A stretch of DNA of 64,000 nt from an uncultured Ulvibacter sp. (GTDB taxonomy: Bacteria > Bacteroidota > Bacteroidia > Flavobacteriales > Flavobacteriaceae). The notes beneath the pieces are model-generated. The model was not told the DNA's origin. It saw nothing but the letters and a program-made list of their open reading frames with translations, and made no database searches. Shown here one piece after another: positions 10,420-19,372 of the stretch. How positions within the stretch are numbered: the first letter of the stretch is position 1; every line of letters begins with the position of its first letter. Where the stretch lies: NCBI GenBank assembly GCA_913063405.1, contig CAJXZB010000012.1, positions 27,846 to 91,845 on the forward strand, given 5' to 3'. A program made the translations under genes and the position numbers.

Positions 10420-11895
10420 ATGGCTAAGAATTTAACAACGAGAGGTGAAGATTATTCGAAATGGTACAATGAGTTGGTTATTCAGGCCGATCTTGCCGAA
10501 AATTCTGGGGTTAGGGGGTGTATGGTGATTAAACCGTACGGATATGCTATCTGGGAAAAGATGCAGGCAGAACTCGATAGAATGTTCAAAGAAACTGGGC
10601 ATCAAAATGCATACTTCCCTATTTTTATTCCGAAGTCATATTTCAGTAAAGAGGCAAGTCATGTAGATGGTTTTGCCAAGGAGTGTGCAGTGGTTACACA
10701 CTATCGTTTGAAAAATGCTGAAGATGGAAGCGGAATTATTGTAGATCCAGAGGCTAAATTGGAGGAAGAATTAATTGTTCGTCCTACTTCAGAAACTATT
10801 ATTTGGGATACCTATCGTAAATGGATTCAATCTTACAGAGATTTACCATTGTTGATAAATCAATGGGCTAATGTAGTGCGTTGGGAAATGCGTACACGTC
10901 TATTTCTTCGTACTGCTGAATTCCTTTGGCAGGAAGGGCATACAGCACATGCAACCGAGGCAGAAGCAATTGTCGAGGCAGAACAAATGATGCATGTATA
11001 TGCAGATTTTGTTGAGAATTATATGGCGGTACCGGTGATAAAAGGAACAAAGACAGAAAGTGAACGTTTTGCAGGTGCTTTAGAAACCTATTGTATTGAG
11101 GCTTTAATGCAGGATGGAAAGGCGCTTCAGGCTGGTACTTCTCACTTTTTGGGTCAGAATTTCGCCAAAGCGTTTGATGTGAAATTTGCTGCTAAGGATG
11201 GGAAACAGGATTATGTTTGGGCTACTTCTTGGGGAGTTTCTACACGACTTATGGGAGCGCTTGTAATGACACATAGTGATGATAATGGTTTAGTATTGCC
11301 TCCTAAATTGGCACCAGACCAAGTGGTAATCGTTCCTATTTATAGAAGTGATGAACAGTTTGATGCGGTAAGTGAGGCAGCCAAAGAGATACAAAAGGAA
11401 TTGCGCGCCAAAGGACTGAGAGTTAAGTTTGATAATAGGGATACACAAAAACCAGGTTGGAAGTTTAACCAGTATGAATTACAAGGAGTACCGGTTAGAA
11501 TTGCCATTGGGCCAAAAGATTTGGAGAATGGAACTTTTGAAGTAGCTAGAAGAGATACCCTTGAGAAAGAGGTCATGGCGAAGAATGAGGTAGTTGACAA
11601 GGTCGTGGCATTGATGGATGAAATTCAGGAAAATTTATACTCGAGAGCGGTTAACCATAGAACGGAACATACAACTGAGGTTTCTAATTATGACGAGTTT
11701 AAGGATGTTTTAGAAAGTAAAGGTGGTTTTATTTCAGCACATTGGGATGGAACTTCAGAAACCGAGGAGCAAATCAAGAATGAAACAAAAGCCACTATCC
11801 GTTGTATTCCTTTTGGCGTTGATAAGGAGGAGGGAAGCTGTATGGTTACTGGAAAACCTTCAGCAAGAAGAGTGTTATTTGCGAAGGCTTATTAA
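10420..11895 (+). CDS. proS: Prolyl-tRNA synthetase
   Basis: Class II aminoacyl-tRNA synthetase that charges tRNA-Pro with proline. The start is placed at ATG 10420 ([19 protein letters not shown]) rather than the TTG 18 bases earlier, because it gives 491 residues, close to the usual length of the archaeal/eukaryotic-like ProS found in Bacteroidota, and fits the promoter. Motif 2/3-type segments are visible ([43 protein letters not shown]) and the C-terminal part carries the anticodon-binding domain and a Zn-binding-like end ([14 protein letters not shown]). It stands alone, followed by tRNA-Glu. Confidence 0.95.
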   Translation: MAKNLTTRGEDYSKWYNELVIQADLAENSGVRGCMVIKPYGYAIWEKMQAELDRMFKETGHQNAYFPIFIPKSYFSKEASHVDGFAKECAVVTHYRLKNAEDGSGIIVDPEAKLEEELIVRPTSETIIWDTYRKWIQSYRDLPLLINQWANVVRWEMRTRLFLRTAEFLWQEGHTAHATEAEAIVEAEQMMHVYADFVENYMAVPVIKGTKTESERFAGALETYCIEALMQDGKALQAGTSHFLGQNFAKAFDVKFAAKDGKQDYVWATSWGVSTRLMGALVMTHSDDNGLVLPPKLAPDQVVIVPIYRSDEQFDAVSEAAKEIQKELRAKGLRVKFDNRDTQKPGWKFNQYELQGVPVRIAIGPKDLENGTFEVARRDTLEKEVMAKNEVVDKVVALMDEIQENLYSRAVNHRTEHTTEVSNYDEFKDVLESKGGFISAHWDGTSETEEQIKNETKATIRCIPFGVDKEEGSCMVTGKPSARRVLFAKAY

Positions 11896-11921
11896 ATTTC
11901 TCAAAAAAAGTGAAATTGGAT

Positions 11922-11951
11922 TTGCGACATTAAAAAATAGTTGTATTTTTG
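11922..11951 (+). promoter_or_regulatory. Promoter of tRNA-Glu / rpsT
   Basis: TTG at 11922-11924, exactly 19 bases, then TATTTTTG at 11944-11951. This matches the Bacteroidota consensus and lies about 60 bases before tRNA-Glu. Confidence 0.7.
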
Positions 11952-12012
11952 CACCCGCCTGAAAGACATAATTTAAACTTTTTGTCTGCTAGGTGTACAC
12001 TAAAATAGCAAT

Positions 12013-12084
12013 GGTCCGTTCGTCTAGGGGTTAGGACGCATGGTTTTCATCCATGTAACAGGGGTTCGATTCCCCTACGGACTA
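12013..12084 (+). tRNA. tRNA-Glu (TTC)
   Basis: Full cloverleaf: the acceptor arm GGTCCGT pairs with ACGGACT (last pair G-T), the anticodon stem CATGG/CCATG holds the loop TTTTCAT with anticodon TTC, and the T arm is AGGGG-TTCGATT-CCCCT. The CCA end is not encoded. rpsT follows by 27 bases and may share the transcript. Confidence 0.95.
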
Positions 12085-12111
12085 CAAAAAATAAGAATTA
12101 AAAAGAACAAA

Positions 12112-12363
12112 ATGGCGAATCATAAGTCAGCATTAAAGAGAATCAGAAATAGCGAAACCAAGCGCTTACGTAACCGTTATCAACATAAAACGACGCGTAA
12201 TACAATGAAGAAGTTCAAAGAGCTTACTACAAAGAAAGAAGCTGAAAAAATGTTCCCTGAAGTTGTTTCTATGATAGACAAATTAGCAAAGAGAAATATT
12301 ATTCATAATAATAAAGCTGCTAATTTAAAATCAAATATGGCGAAGCACATAGCTGCGTTATAA
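12112..12363 (+). CDS. rpsT: 30S ribosomal protein S20
   Basis: The 83-residue Lys/Arg-rich protein MANHKSALKRIRNSETKRLR... is a typical S20, a helical protein that binds 16S rRNA of the small subunit. The ATG at 12112 is chosen because the N-terminus is the conserved MANHKSA; the longer frame would run through the tRNA. It lies just behind tRNA-Glu and is closed by a terminator. Confidence 0.97.
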   Translation: MANHKSALKRIRNSETKRLRNRYQHKTTRNTMKKFKELTTKKEAEKMFPEVVSMIDKLAKRNIIHNNKAANLKSNMAKHIAAL

Positions 12364-12385
12364 TAAACAATTCTTATAAATATTG

Positions 12386-12416
12386 AACTCCTTTAGGTGA
12401 CTGAAGGAGTTTTTTT
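12386..12416 (+). terminator. Terminator after rpsT
   Basis: AACTCCTT and AAGGAGTT form a stem around a 10-base loop, followed by seven T. Confidence 0.8.
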
Positions 12417-12421
12417 GTGTC

Positions 12422-12880
12422 TTATTGTGAGCTTAAATTTTTTCCAAAACAAAGGCTGTTCTCTATACCCTTGTATTGACCATAATTGGGAATTAGGATG
12501 TAACCATTCTTTTCATACAATCTAATAGCTTCGGGTTGCTTTTTTCCTGTTTCTAAAATGCATTTTGAAAAAGATATTTCTATAGCCCATTTTTCTAATT
12601 CGACTAAAACCTTGGTTGCAATTCCCTTACCTCTAGCATCGGGAGGGGTATACATCCTTTTTATTTCCATCAAACCATTTAGGTGTTTTTTCATTGCACC
12701 ACAGCCAACGGGTTTTGAATCGTCATAGATCACGATCGCATGCTTGATTTTGTCAATTTTATTGAATTGATGATAAAACGCATGTTCGTTTCCATCTCTT
12801 TCGGCTAGATCTTTATCTAAAAACTGCACTAGCTTGATGAAATCTTGATCTTCGGAATTGGTTCTTTGAATTCGTAGCAT
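12422..12880 (-). CDS. GNAT family N-acetyltransferase
   Basis: The 152-residue single-domain protein has the GNAT core: beta-strand HAIVIYDDSKPVGCGAMKK (about 47-65), the acetyl-CoA pyrophosphate loop R/Q-x-x-G-x-G/A as ARGKGIA (about 87-93), and the C-terminal AIRLYEKNGYILIPNYG that closes the fold. The acceptor substrate cannot be deduced. The gene touches the end of the decayed DUF4287 gene upstream on the same strand. Confidence 0.85.
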   Translation of the reverse strand: MLRIQRTNSEDQDFIKLVQFLDKDLAERDGNEHAFYHQFNKIDKIKHAIVIYDDSKPVGCGAMKKHLNGLMEIKRMYTPPDARGKGIATKVLVELEKWAIEISFSKCILETGKKQPEAIRLYEKNGYILIPNYGQYKGIENSLCFGKNLSSQ

Positions 12881-13243
12881 TATTTGTTTTTATTCAGTTT
12901 TTTGATACGCTTCTTTCTAATAATACTAACACTGCCTTTTTTAGGTGTTTTCACCACATCATCACCAAATTTGGTCACAACCTCAATCAACCTGTCGTAG
13001 ATAGGTTTTAAATCTTCTATATTGATTGGAAACCATATCATCTGGTGAATCTCGAGTATCCTTTGATAATGCCGCAATAGTATTCGCGAAGCCGTGTGTT
13101 ACTCCGTGTTCTCCTTTTAAAAACTTCATTGCCTCTCCGTGCTTTGCAAAACCTTTGGTTTTCAATATTACTTTCCATTCTTCTAACGATTTCCCTATCT
13201 TTTCTGGCATATTGCCAATCATAGTTTGAAGCGTTTTATCCAT
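12880..13243 (-). pseudogene. Frameshifted DUF4287/DUF5655-type gene
   Basis: The first 70 residues (MDKTLQTMIGNMPEKIGKSL ... HGVTHGFANTIAALS) are a DUF4287-type N-terminus. The homologous continuation (EDLKPIYDRLIEVVTKFGDD ... SVSIIRKK) lies in another frame from about 13025 down, so a small deletion near 13015-13030, just after codons for Asn-Gln-Tyr, breaks the gene. The C-terminus is also cut: after SVSIIRKK it ends in a short Lys/Asn run instead of the usual further 40-60 residues. Both lesions indicate decay; a sequencing error would explain the first only. Confidence 0.75.
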
Positions 13244-13377
13244 GAGTTCAATATTTGTTTTCTATACTTAAAGATAAGGATTTTGAATCAACTAAATTCA
13301 CCTTAAAGCTCTTTCTTATTGCCATTTGCCAATACACCATAGAATTTTTATGACGTTATAAGTAGGCCTTCGGGTGT

Positions 13378-13515
13378 TTAATTGGGCCAGTTTTCGTAAC
13401 GGTCATTACGATGTTTAACATCAATGCCGAAAGCTTTACCGTTATAGAGCTTTTTCACTTTAGATTGAATAGTGTGTCCTACAACTATCACTTTGGTGGC
13501 AAACAGATTTAACTT
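13378..13515 (-). pseudogene. C-terminal remnant of a calcineurin-like metallophosphoesterase
   Basis: On the - strand the frame reads KLNLFATKVIVVGHTIQSK, then VKKLYNGKAFGIDVKHRN and ends ENWPN-stop. A metal-binding Gly-His-Thr followed by a Gly-Lys-x-x-x-I-D-V-K-H strand is typical of the end of calcineurin-like phosphoesterases. There is a stop just upstream in this frame and no catalytic N-terminal part in the vicinity, so only the tail of a lost gene remains. Confidence 0.5.
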
Positions 13516-13550
13516 TTATTCTAATCCCATTTCAGATTTAAAACAATACC

Positions 13551-13664
13551 TCAATTGTTATAACTAAATTCGTGGCCTTCCTTTCTAGAAATAAGCAGAG
13601 ACATTTTGTTTATAATTGATTTGATGTAGTCATTAGTTTCAATAAAGTTGTTTTCGTGTTCCAT
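13551..13664 (-). CDS. Possible 37-residue small ORF or remnant
   Basis: ATG at 13664 opens MEHENNFIETNDYIKSIINK and ends after 37 residues (HEFSYNN). The composition looks coding, but I recognise no family. It may be a remnant of the same lost region as the phosphoesterase tail downstream. Confidence 0.25.
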   Translation of the reverse strand: MEHENNFIETNDYIKSIINKMSLLISRKEGHEFSYNN

Positions 13665-13766
13665 ATTTTGTTAGAACGATTAGAAATTTATTTTACTATA
13701 ATAAAAAATTATTGTTTATCAATAAAAATTTACTGTTATTTGTGTTGAAATTTTAATCAATCTACG

Positions 13767-14294
13767 ATGAAAATAAATACGAATCGCGTTTTATCAATAA
13801 TGAAAATAATATCTCGGGTGGTATTTATTGGCCTCTGTATTAAAACTGGAGTATTGCTTATTACATCATTATTTAGTCTTTTTATGAACCCAGAAGCTGC
13901 GGGAAACCTATACCTAGGACTTGATCTGTCTGAAATGTATGCAACCAATAGATGGTATTATGTCAACACATTATCTTTTATTGTTGCCTTATCTGCCCTA
14001 AAGGCTTATCTCTTTTATTTGGTAACAAAGATTTTTCTTAAGTTCAATTTAAATCACCCCTTTACTCCCACTGTGGTATCGTTGATAGGTAAAATTAGCC
14101 ACATAGCTTTAGGAATTGGGGTTGTTGCACTAATCGCTCAAAGTTATAGCGAGAGGTTGCTTCATCGAGGGCTCGAGATTGACCAAAATTGGGGAAGTGA
14201 AGAGTTTTTGTTTCTAGCCGGAATAATTTTTATCATTGCCCTCGTTTTTAAGAGAGGTGTCGAAATTCAATTGGAAAATGAACTAACTATATAG
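13767..14294 (+). CDS. DUF2975 membrane protein
   Basis: The 175-residue protein has four hydrophobic segments (about 10-40, 65-90, 105-125, 145-162) and fits the DUF2975 family, which is regularly encoded next to a small YozG-type Cro/C1 regulator, as here with a two-base gap. The function is unknown; the pairing suggests a membrane partner or signal receiver for the regulator (inference). Upstream at 13709-13725 an inverted repeat TTATTG-n5-CAATAA lies in a very AT-rich stretch and could be the operator of the HTH partner. Confidence 0.8.
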   Translation: MKINTNRVLSIMKIISRVVFIGLCIKTGVLLITSLFSLFMNPEAAGNLYLGLDLSEMYATNRWYYVNTLSFIVALSALKAYLFYLVTKIFLKFNLNHPFTPTVVSLIGKISHIALGIGVVALIAQSYSERLLHRGLEIDQNWGSEEFLFLAGIIFIIALVFKRGVEIQLENELTI

Positions 14295-14296
14295 CC

Positions 14297-14506
14297 ATGT
14301 CAATAGTTGTAAATTTAGATGTGATGATGGCTAAAAGAAAGATGTCTCTAAACACTCTTTCTGAAAAGGTAGGACTAACATTGTCGAATCTTTCAATTTT
14401 AAAAACGGGAAAGGCAAAAGCAGTTCGTTTCAGTACCCTTGAAGCAATTTGCAAAGCGCTAGATTGTCAGCCAGGGGATATTTTAGAGTTTCAAGACGAG
14501 CGCTAG
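14297..14506 (+). CDS. Small Cro/C1-type HTH regulator (YozG-like)
   Basis: The 69-residue protein is almost all one helix-turn-helix: MMAKRKMSLNTLSEKVGLTL with the recognition region SNLSILKTGKAKAVRFSTLE and the closing LCKALDCQPGD-like motif (here ICKALDCQPGDILEF). It follows the DUF2975 gene by two bases, in the common DUF2975-YozG order. It is probably an autoregulator of the pair. Confidence 0.9.
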   Translation: MSIVVNLDVMMAKRKMSLNTLSEKVGLTLSNLSILKTGKAKAVRFSTLEAICKALDCQPGDILEFQDER

Positions 14507-14568
14507 TGTTCAAATTTTTAGAAAGCTATTTTGTTGGTGGCCACAGCTTCTAAGCCCTTTTTTAAGGG

Positions 14569-14919
14569 TCAATTAAACCACACTGCATATCGTTGACTTC
14601 TTAGTTCTAGGGCAAGTTTTTCCTCCATTTGAAGCGCTTCTTCCCTTGTCGACATTGGATCGATATGATTGTATAGGCTCGGGCGTAGATATAAGCCATA
14701 CTTTTCAACAATATTGGACGAAAGCTTATGCCCCTTCTTGTTCCTGTAGCCGGTCTTATGCTGCTCGAATCGCTCTTTAGGAGTCTTAGTGGTCATACCC
14801 ACGTATAAACATTGCAATACACCATTGAACTGCGGATTAACGGCTCTAAACTTTGTGTTTTCGGTAAACACTCGTTTCGTTAATTCTATAACATATACAC
14901 GGTACTGCATTTTTGGCAT
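14569..14919 (-). CDS. GIY-YIG nuclease-like protein
   Basis: The 116-residue protein shows a GIY-YIG-like start: YRVYVIEL (strand 1), then CLYVGMTTKTPKERFEQH, where Tyr-Val-Gly is the YIG motif and Arg lies in the catalytic helix position. A Glu in the MEEKLALELR segment could be the metal ligand. Such short proteins resemble UvrC/homing-type nucleases, but activity is uncertain because the first motif is degenerate (YVI). It is separate from the small GIY-YIG gene in the trp operon and not alike beyond the motif. Confidence 0.55.
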   Translation of the reverse strand: MPKMQYRVYVIELTKRVFTENTKFRAVNPQFNGVLQCLYVGMTTKTPKERFEQHKTGYRNKKGHKLSSNIVEKYGLYLRPSLYNHIDPMSTREEALQMEEKLALELRSQRYAVWFN

Positions 14920-14961
14920 AAGGATTCTAGCTGATTTAAATTTAGTTATGTTAATGCTTTA

Positions 14962-15360
14962 TTATAGAATATAAAACTTATCCGAACGAATAGGGTAAGT
15001 TATATCTTTAACCTCCAATAGTTGTTTAATATTGATCTCTATTGTTTTGGAAATACTTGTCATTGCAGTATGAGCTGTTTTAGATTTTTTGCTTCCAGTC
15101 AAATCAATATTACCAATAAAAACACTGTTTAGTTCGGCTACTAGCAAAATACTGTTTTCACTTTTATGATATTCTTTAATAAGAGTGACCTCTTTTTTTT
15201 TATCCATTGGATATTCATCTAAAGTCAGAGGTAAGGTAACTGTATTTTTTATGTAAGCTCTTTTTAAATTGAGTAAACCTAGGGCTTCTTCAATATGAGG
15301 AGCTCTAATTTTAACTTGAACCCCAGATTTTAGGATATGAGATTTAGTTTTGAATTTCAT
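14962..15360 (-). CDS. Truncated GNAT-like protein lacking the acetyl-CoA loop
   Basis: Residues 1-100 match the first half of GNAT acetyltransferases (IRAPHIEEALGLLNLKRAYI, PLTLDEYP, then NSILLVAELNSVFIGNIDLT and SKKSKTAHTAM). The segment that should follow, with the Q/RxxGxG/A acetyl-CoA loop and the terminal LYxKxGF motif, is missing; after TSISKTIEI the protein ends in an unrelated 27-residue tail. I read it as a gene that has lost its catalytic half by a deletion, possibly not functional. Confidence 0.55.
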   Translation of the reverse strand: MKFKTKSHILKSGVQVKIRAPHIEEALGLLNLKRAYIKNTVTLPLTLDEYPMDKKKEVTLIKEYHKSENSILLVAELNSVFIGNIDLTGSKKSKTAHTAMTSISKTIEINIKQLLEVKDITYPIRSDKFYIL

Positions 15361-15472
15361 TTTTAATTGTCTCTAACGGGTTTTGCATAAGGGCAGCCTT
15401 ATATATGTTGATAGAGGTTTTTTTTGTAAGTTATTTGACGTTATTATTATCCTTAAACTGAAGATAGTCTCC

Positions 15473-15841
15473 TTATGAAGTTCGTAACATTTTCTCCATG
15501 TTACGTCCTTTTGCTAACTCATCAACCAACTTATCCAAATATCTTACTTGATGCGTTAACGGATTTTCAATTTCTTCTATTCTATAGCCACATATCACTC
15601 CATTAATGAGATGATGAGCATTAGGATTTAATTCTGCTCTGTAAAAGAATGTTTCAAACGTTACTTTTTTAGTAACCAGTTCTTGTATTTTGTTTTCATC
15701 AAAACCTGTCAACCATTCAATTGCCAGATGTAATTCTTCTTGAGATCTACCTTTCTTTTTGACTTTCGTGACGTAGTGAGGATAGATTGAAGCGAACGTC
15801 ATTTTTGCTATTCGGTCATTATGTTCGGGTGTAGTTTTCAT
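15473..15841 (-). CDS. DUF2200 family protein
   Basis: The 122-residue protein contains the family hallmarks: HNDRIAKMTFASIYPHYVTK near the start, AIEWLTGFDE, FFYRAELNPNAHLI-like (here NPNAHHLINGVICGYRIE) and the closing LDKLVDELAKGRNMEKML. Length fits the family. Its role is unknown. A short ORF overlaps its start by 23 bases. Confidence 0.85.
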   Translation of the reverse strand: MKTTPEHNDRIAKMTFASIYPHYVTKVKKKGRSQEELHLAIEWLTGFDENKIQELVTKKVTFETFFYRAELNPNAHHLINGVICGYRIEEIENPLTHQVRYLDKLVDELAKGRNMEKMLRTS

Positions 15842-15944
15842 TCTCTGTTTGTACTAAAAATCTAGCTTTTTCAAAATATTCTTTGGCCTTTTCATTAGAT
15901 GATGTAACCGGAACAATATTAGTTTGAATTTCATTTTTCTCCAT
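15819..15944 (-). CDS. Possible 41-residue ORF overlapping the DUF2200 start
   Basis: ATG at 15944 opens MEKNEIQTNIVPVTSSNEKA and runs to a stop at 15819, overlapping the DUF2200 start. The PVTSSNEKAKEYFEKAR stretch resembles the N-terminus of larger secreted or TPR-type flavobacterial proteins, so this could be either a coupled leader ORF or the stub of a deleted gene. Confidence 0.3.
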   Translation of the reverse strand: MEKNEIQTNIVPVTSSNEKAKEYFEKARFLVQTENENYTRT

Positions 15945-16069
15945 TTTATTCTTTTTTCAAGATATAATTAATAGAACCAGTAGTATGGTAGTTATTCTCA
16001 TCAAACTTAATATTCGTTTCGATTTATTTTAATTGGTTACAACTTGTTATATCATTTGTAAAGGTATCG

Positions 16070-16522
16070 TTATCCCTTTACCACATCTGGCACCAAACTG
16101 TTAATATCACCATTGTTTCTGGCAATATCACGTACTATAGAAGAAGAGATATGTGAATACTCAGGGCTACACATTAAAAATACAGAATCCATCCCATTTG
16201 CGGTGTCATTCGCCTGCGCAATAGCTTGCTCATAGGTGAAATCCGTCGCATTGCGAAGACCGCGTAGGATGCAGGTCGCATTTTCTTGCTTGCAGAAAGA
16301 AGCTGTAAGACCGGTATAGGTTTTTACAGAGACCTTTGACTCATTTGTGAAACTAGCCTCTATAAACCGCTTTCTGTCATCTAGTGACCACATATACTTC
16401 TTCTCGGCGTTTACACCAATTGCGATTATAATCTCATCAAAAAGAGGCAAGGCTCTTTGAATAATGTCTAAATGCCCCAACGTAATGGGATCGAAAGAAC
16501 CAGGAAATACAGCGCGTTTCAT
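16070..16522 (-). CDS. coaD: Phosphopantetheine adenylyltransferase
   Basis: CoaD joins 4'-phosphopantetheine with ATP to dephospho-CoA, the penultimate step of coenzyme A synthesis, in the cytoplasm. The 150-residue protein has the nucleotidyltransferase signature GSFDPITLGHLDII (8-21), RGLRNATDFTYE for pantetheine binding and the ISSSIVRDIA motif near the C-terminus. Length is normal. It follows ddl by 20 bases and both probably form one transcript. Confidence 0.97.
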   Translation of the reverse strand: MKRAVFPGSFDPITLGHLDIIQRALPLFDEIIIAIGVNAEKKYMWSLDDRKRFIEASFTNESKVSVKTYTGLTASFCKQENATCILRGLRNATDFTYEQAIAQANDTANGMDSVFLMCSPEYSHISSSIVRDIARNNGDINSLVPDVVKG

Positions 16523-16542
16523 TTTTTAAAGATAGGTAGTTT

Positions 16543-17517
16543 TTATAAACAATTCTCAACCAGCACTCCAAAAAAGTGTTGTAGCGTCATTCCCGCTTCT
16601 CGCACTTGCCGTGGGATAATACTTTCTTTAGACAAACCAGGGGTGGCATTAATTTCAATAAAATAAGGAGTTCCATTTTGGATAATAAAATCAGACCGGC
16701 ATACACCCTTCATATTGAGTAATTGGTAGATACGTTTTGTTTCGGTCTGCACTTTATTTGTTTCAGCCTCGGAAATACGAGCAGGTGTAATCTCATCAGA
16801 TTTCCCTTCGTACTTGGCTTCATAGTCGAAAAAGTCATTTTCCGAAACAATTTCCGTAGGTGAAAGTACTTTTATTTTGTCATTGTCATTATACGCTCCA
16901 ACCGAAACTTCAACACCTACCAAAGCAGTTTCAATGATAATCTCGGTATCTTCAGAAAAAGCATGTTCAATAGCTGGAAGCAATCCTGCAAGCTCATGTA
17001 CTTTACCTATCCCAAAGCTTGATCCAGCTCTATTCGGTTTCACAAAGCAGGGAAGTCCCACTTTTTGGACAATGGTTTCCGCATCAATCTCATCTCCTTT
17101 ATTGACGTAGAAAGAAGTCGCACATTTTATTCCGAAGTTCTTTAAAACCGACAAACAATCACGCTTGTTAAAACTCAATGCCGATTCATAAAAACCTGGA
17201 CTGGTTTGCGGAATGCCAAGCAATTCCCAATACGCCTGAAGATAACCGTCTTCCCCTGGTGTTCCGTGGACCGTGTTAAAAACCGCGTCTGGAACTATGG
17301 TTTCAGAGCCATGGCTAAAGCTAAAATCAACCTTGTTAACGGGATACTTTGTACCGTCTTCAGCTACATAATTCCAACCGTCTTTTAAAATATGAACGGG
17401 ATAAACAATGTAAACCTCGTTATCTAAAGATTCACAAACAATGGCGCCACTAAGTAAGGAAATTTCGTATTCGCTGGAATAGCCGCCCATTGCCACGGCG
17501 ATATGTTTTTTATGCAT
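16543..17517 (-). CDS. ddl: D-alanine--D-alanine ligase
   Basis: Makes the D-Ala-D-Ala dipeptide of peptidoglycan with ATP. I start at the ATG at 17517 (MHKKHIAVAMGGYSSEYEIS), giving 324 residues; an upstream ATG 45 bases earlier adds a tail not typical of the family. Visible ATP-grasp elements are the Ser/Glu-rich N-terminal loop GGYSSEYEISL, the lid and grasp region FVKPNRAGSSFGIGKV, and the Mg-binding end FIEINATPGLSKESIIP. It lies in an operon with coaD and is divergent from the PASTA protein gene. Confidence 0.96.
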   Translation of the reverse strand: MHKKHIAVAMGGYSSEYEISLLSGAIVCESLDNEVYIVYPVHILKDGWNYVAEDGTKYPVNKVDFSFSHGSETIVPDAVFNTVHGTPGEDGYLQAYWELLGIPQTSPGFYESALSFNKRDCLSVLKNFGIKCATSFYVNKGDEIDAETIVQKVGLPCFVKPNRAGSSFGIGKVHELAGLLPAIEHAFSEDTEIIIETALVGVEVSVGAYNDNDKIKVLSPTEIVSENDFFDYEAKYEGKSDEITPARISEAETNKVQTETKRIYQLLNMKGVCRSDFIIQNGTPYFIEINATPGLSKESIIPRQVREAGMTLQHFFGVLVENCL

Positions 17518-17614
17518 AACAAAACTATAAATAAGTCGTTTAACAAAAATATCACTTATCAATAGAAGTTTACTAACTTTAGGTTTTATATTTTTGCCTC
17601 ACAACAAACAACGC

Positions 17615-18247
17615 ATGACTTTTATCAAATATCTATTCACCAAGGCGTTTTTAAAGCAGCTCTTGTTTGCCGTATTGGCACTGATTGTGCTTTCGTTTTT
17701 AGCCCTTTGGTGGTTGCGCAGTACCACCAATCACAATCAGAAAATTGAAGTTCCTAATCTGGCAAAGTTCTCTTTGGACTTGGTGGAAGATCAGTTGGAC
17801 GAATTGGACTTGCGATATGAAATTTTAGATTCTGCCAATTACAACCCTGACTACCCGCGATATTCTGTAATTGAGCAGATCCCGAAAGCGGGTCAATTTG
17901 TCAAGGAAAACCGAAAAATTTACCTCACCTTAAACCCTTCAGATTACCGAAAGATAAAAGTGCCAGAAGTACTAGGTAAAACCGGACGTCAAGCACGACC
18001 TACTTTGCTTGCAATGGGCTTCGAAATTGGAAAAATAAGCAAGCGTCCACATATTAGTGATCACGTGTTGGAGATGCGTTTTAAAGGTGAAAAGCTAACA
18101 CCAGGAATGGAAATTCCAAAGACCTCCGTAATCGATTTAATTGTTGGGGACGGAACGCAAAATCGCGTGCGCAGTGAAGAGCCAGATGGTGATGGTTTCG
18201 AAGAAAAAAACACCAAAAAAGAGACTACGAGAGATGGAGGAAACTAA
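17615..18247 (+). CDS. Membrane-anchored PASTA-domain protein
   Basis: The start is ATG 17615 (MTFIKYLFTKAFLKQ); the protein has 210 residues. One membrane helix (about 14-33) precedes three PASTA-like repeats, visible from the starts IEVPNLAKFSLDLVEDQLDE, KVPEVLGKTGRQARPTLLAM and the valine-rich third ending VIDLIVGDG. PASTA modules bind peptidoglycan or muropeptides; here they lack a kinase domain, as usual in Bacteroidota. The gene overlaps the RluA-type gene by 14 bases (ATGGAGGAAACTAA), so translation is coupled. A possible -7 element TATTTTTG lies at 17589. Confidence 0.9.
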   Translation: MTFIKYLFTKAFLKQLLFAVLALIVLSFLALWWLRSTTNHNQKIEVPNLAKFSLDLVEDQLDELDLRYEILDSANYNPDYPRYSVIEQIPKAGQFVKENRKIYLTLNPSDYRKIKVPEVLGKTGRQARPTLLAMGFEIGKISKRPHISDHVLEMRFKGEKLTPGMEIPKTSVIDLIVGDGTQNRVRSEEPDGDGFEEKNTKKETTRDGGN

Positions 18248-19283
18248 CCCAGAGGTAGGTCCAGAACAACAAGGAAATGATGACTTGTATGAACATTTTC
18301 GTTTTGTAGCAGACAAAGGGCAGCAACCCTTGCGTGTAGACAAATACCTTATGAATAAGGTTGAAAACGCTACGCGGAATAAAATTCAGAAATCGGCAAA
18401 AGACGGAAATATCATGGTAAATGATGTAGCTGTCAAATCCAATTATAAGGTGCGCCCTAATGATGTTGTGACTGTTATGTTTGAACATCCACCTTACGAA
18501 TATTTGCTAAAACCAGAAGATCTTCCAATCAATATAGTGTATGAGGATGATGATGTGCTAGTCGTAAATAAAGAAGCCGGAATGGTAGTGCATCCGGGCC
18601 ACGGAAATTATAACGGAACACTTATAAATGCCCTGACCTTTCATTTCGAGAACTTACCCAATAATAGTAGCGATCGTCCAGGTTTGGTGCATCGTATTGA
18701 TAAAGACACCAGCGGACTTCTGGTCGTTGCTAAGACCGAAATTGCAATGACGAATCTGTCAAAACAATTCTTCAAGAAAACGACAGAGCGTGAGTATGTT
18801 GCTTTGGTGTGGGGAAATATGGACGAAGACGAAGGAACCATCGAAGGGAATATTGGTCGCCATCCAAAAAACCGTTTGCAGAACACCGTATTTCTTGACG
18901 AAGACGCTGAAGAAAAGGGAAAGCCTGCAGTTACTCATTTTAAAGTTCTGGAGCGCCTAACCTATGTCACTTTGGTTTCTTGCCGTCTAGAGACGGGACG
19001 GACACATCAAATACGTGTGCATATGAAGCATATTGGGCATACCTTGTTCAATGATGAGCGTTATGGCGGAGAACGCATTTTAAAGGGTACTACGTTCTCA
19101 AAATACAAACAGTTTGTTGAAAATTGTTTTAAAGTATTACCGCGTCAAGCTTTACATGCAAGGACATTAGGGTTTAAGCATCCTGTTTCTGGAGAGATGC
19201 TTCGTTTTGAAGCACCAATTCCAGAGGATATTGAGCAATGTCTTGAGAAATGGCGTTCATATTCACGGCATGTGATCGAGTAA
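18234..19283 (+). CDS. RluA/RluD-type pseudouridine synthase
   Basis: Converts uridines of rRNA (probably 23S) to pseudouridine. The start ATG 18234 gives 349 residues and overlaps the PASTA gene. An S4-like RNA-binding domain (about 25-90: PLRVDKYLMNKVENATRNKI) precedes the catalytic domain with the signature HRIDKDTSGLLVVAKT, which contains the catalytic Asp, and TGRTHQIRVHMKHIGH. The family member is most like RluD, but the exact target positions are not certain. Confidence 0.93.
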   Translation: MEETNPEVGPEQQGNDDLYEHFRFVADKGQQPLRVDKYLMNKVENATRNKIQKSAKDGNIMVNDVAVKSNYKVRPNDVVTVMFEHPPYEYLLKPEDLPINIVYEDDDVLVVNKEAGMVVHPGHGNYNGTLINALTFHFENLPNNSSDRPGLVHRIDKDTSGLLVVAKTEIAMTNLSKQFFKKTTEREYVALVWGNMDEDEGTIEGNIGRHPKNRLQNTVFLDEDAEEKGKPAVTHFKVLERLTYVTLVSCRLETGRTHQIRVHMKHIGHTLFNDERYGGERILKGTTFSKYKQFVENCFKVLPRQALHARTLGFKHPVSGEMLRFEAPIPEDIEQCLEKWRSYSRHVIE

Positions 19284-19372
19284 TTGATCGGGCTGATCGA
19301 GTTATAATTTCTTTCAATTCTTTAGACTGAAAGTTCGGTAAATTCTTATTATTTTTACTGAAAAGCAACGCA

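Noticed and set aside
12112..12363. Longer start of rpsT inside tRNA-Glu
   Set aside because: The conserved N-terminus of S20 starts at 12112; the upstream part translates the tRNA.
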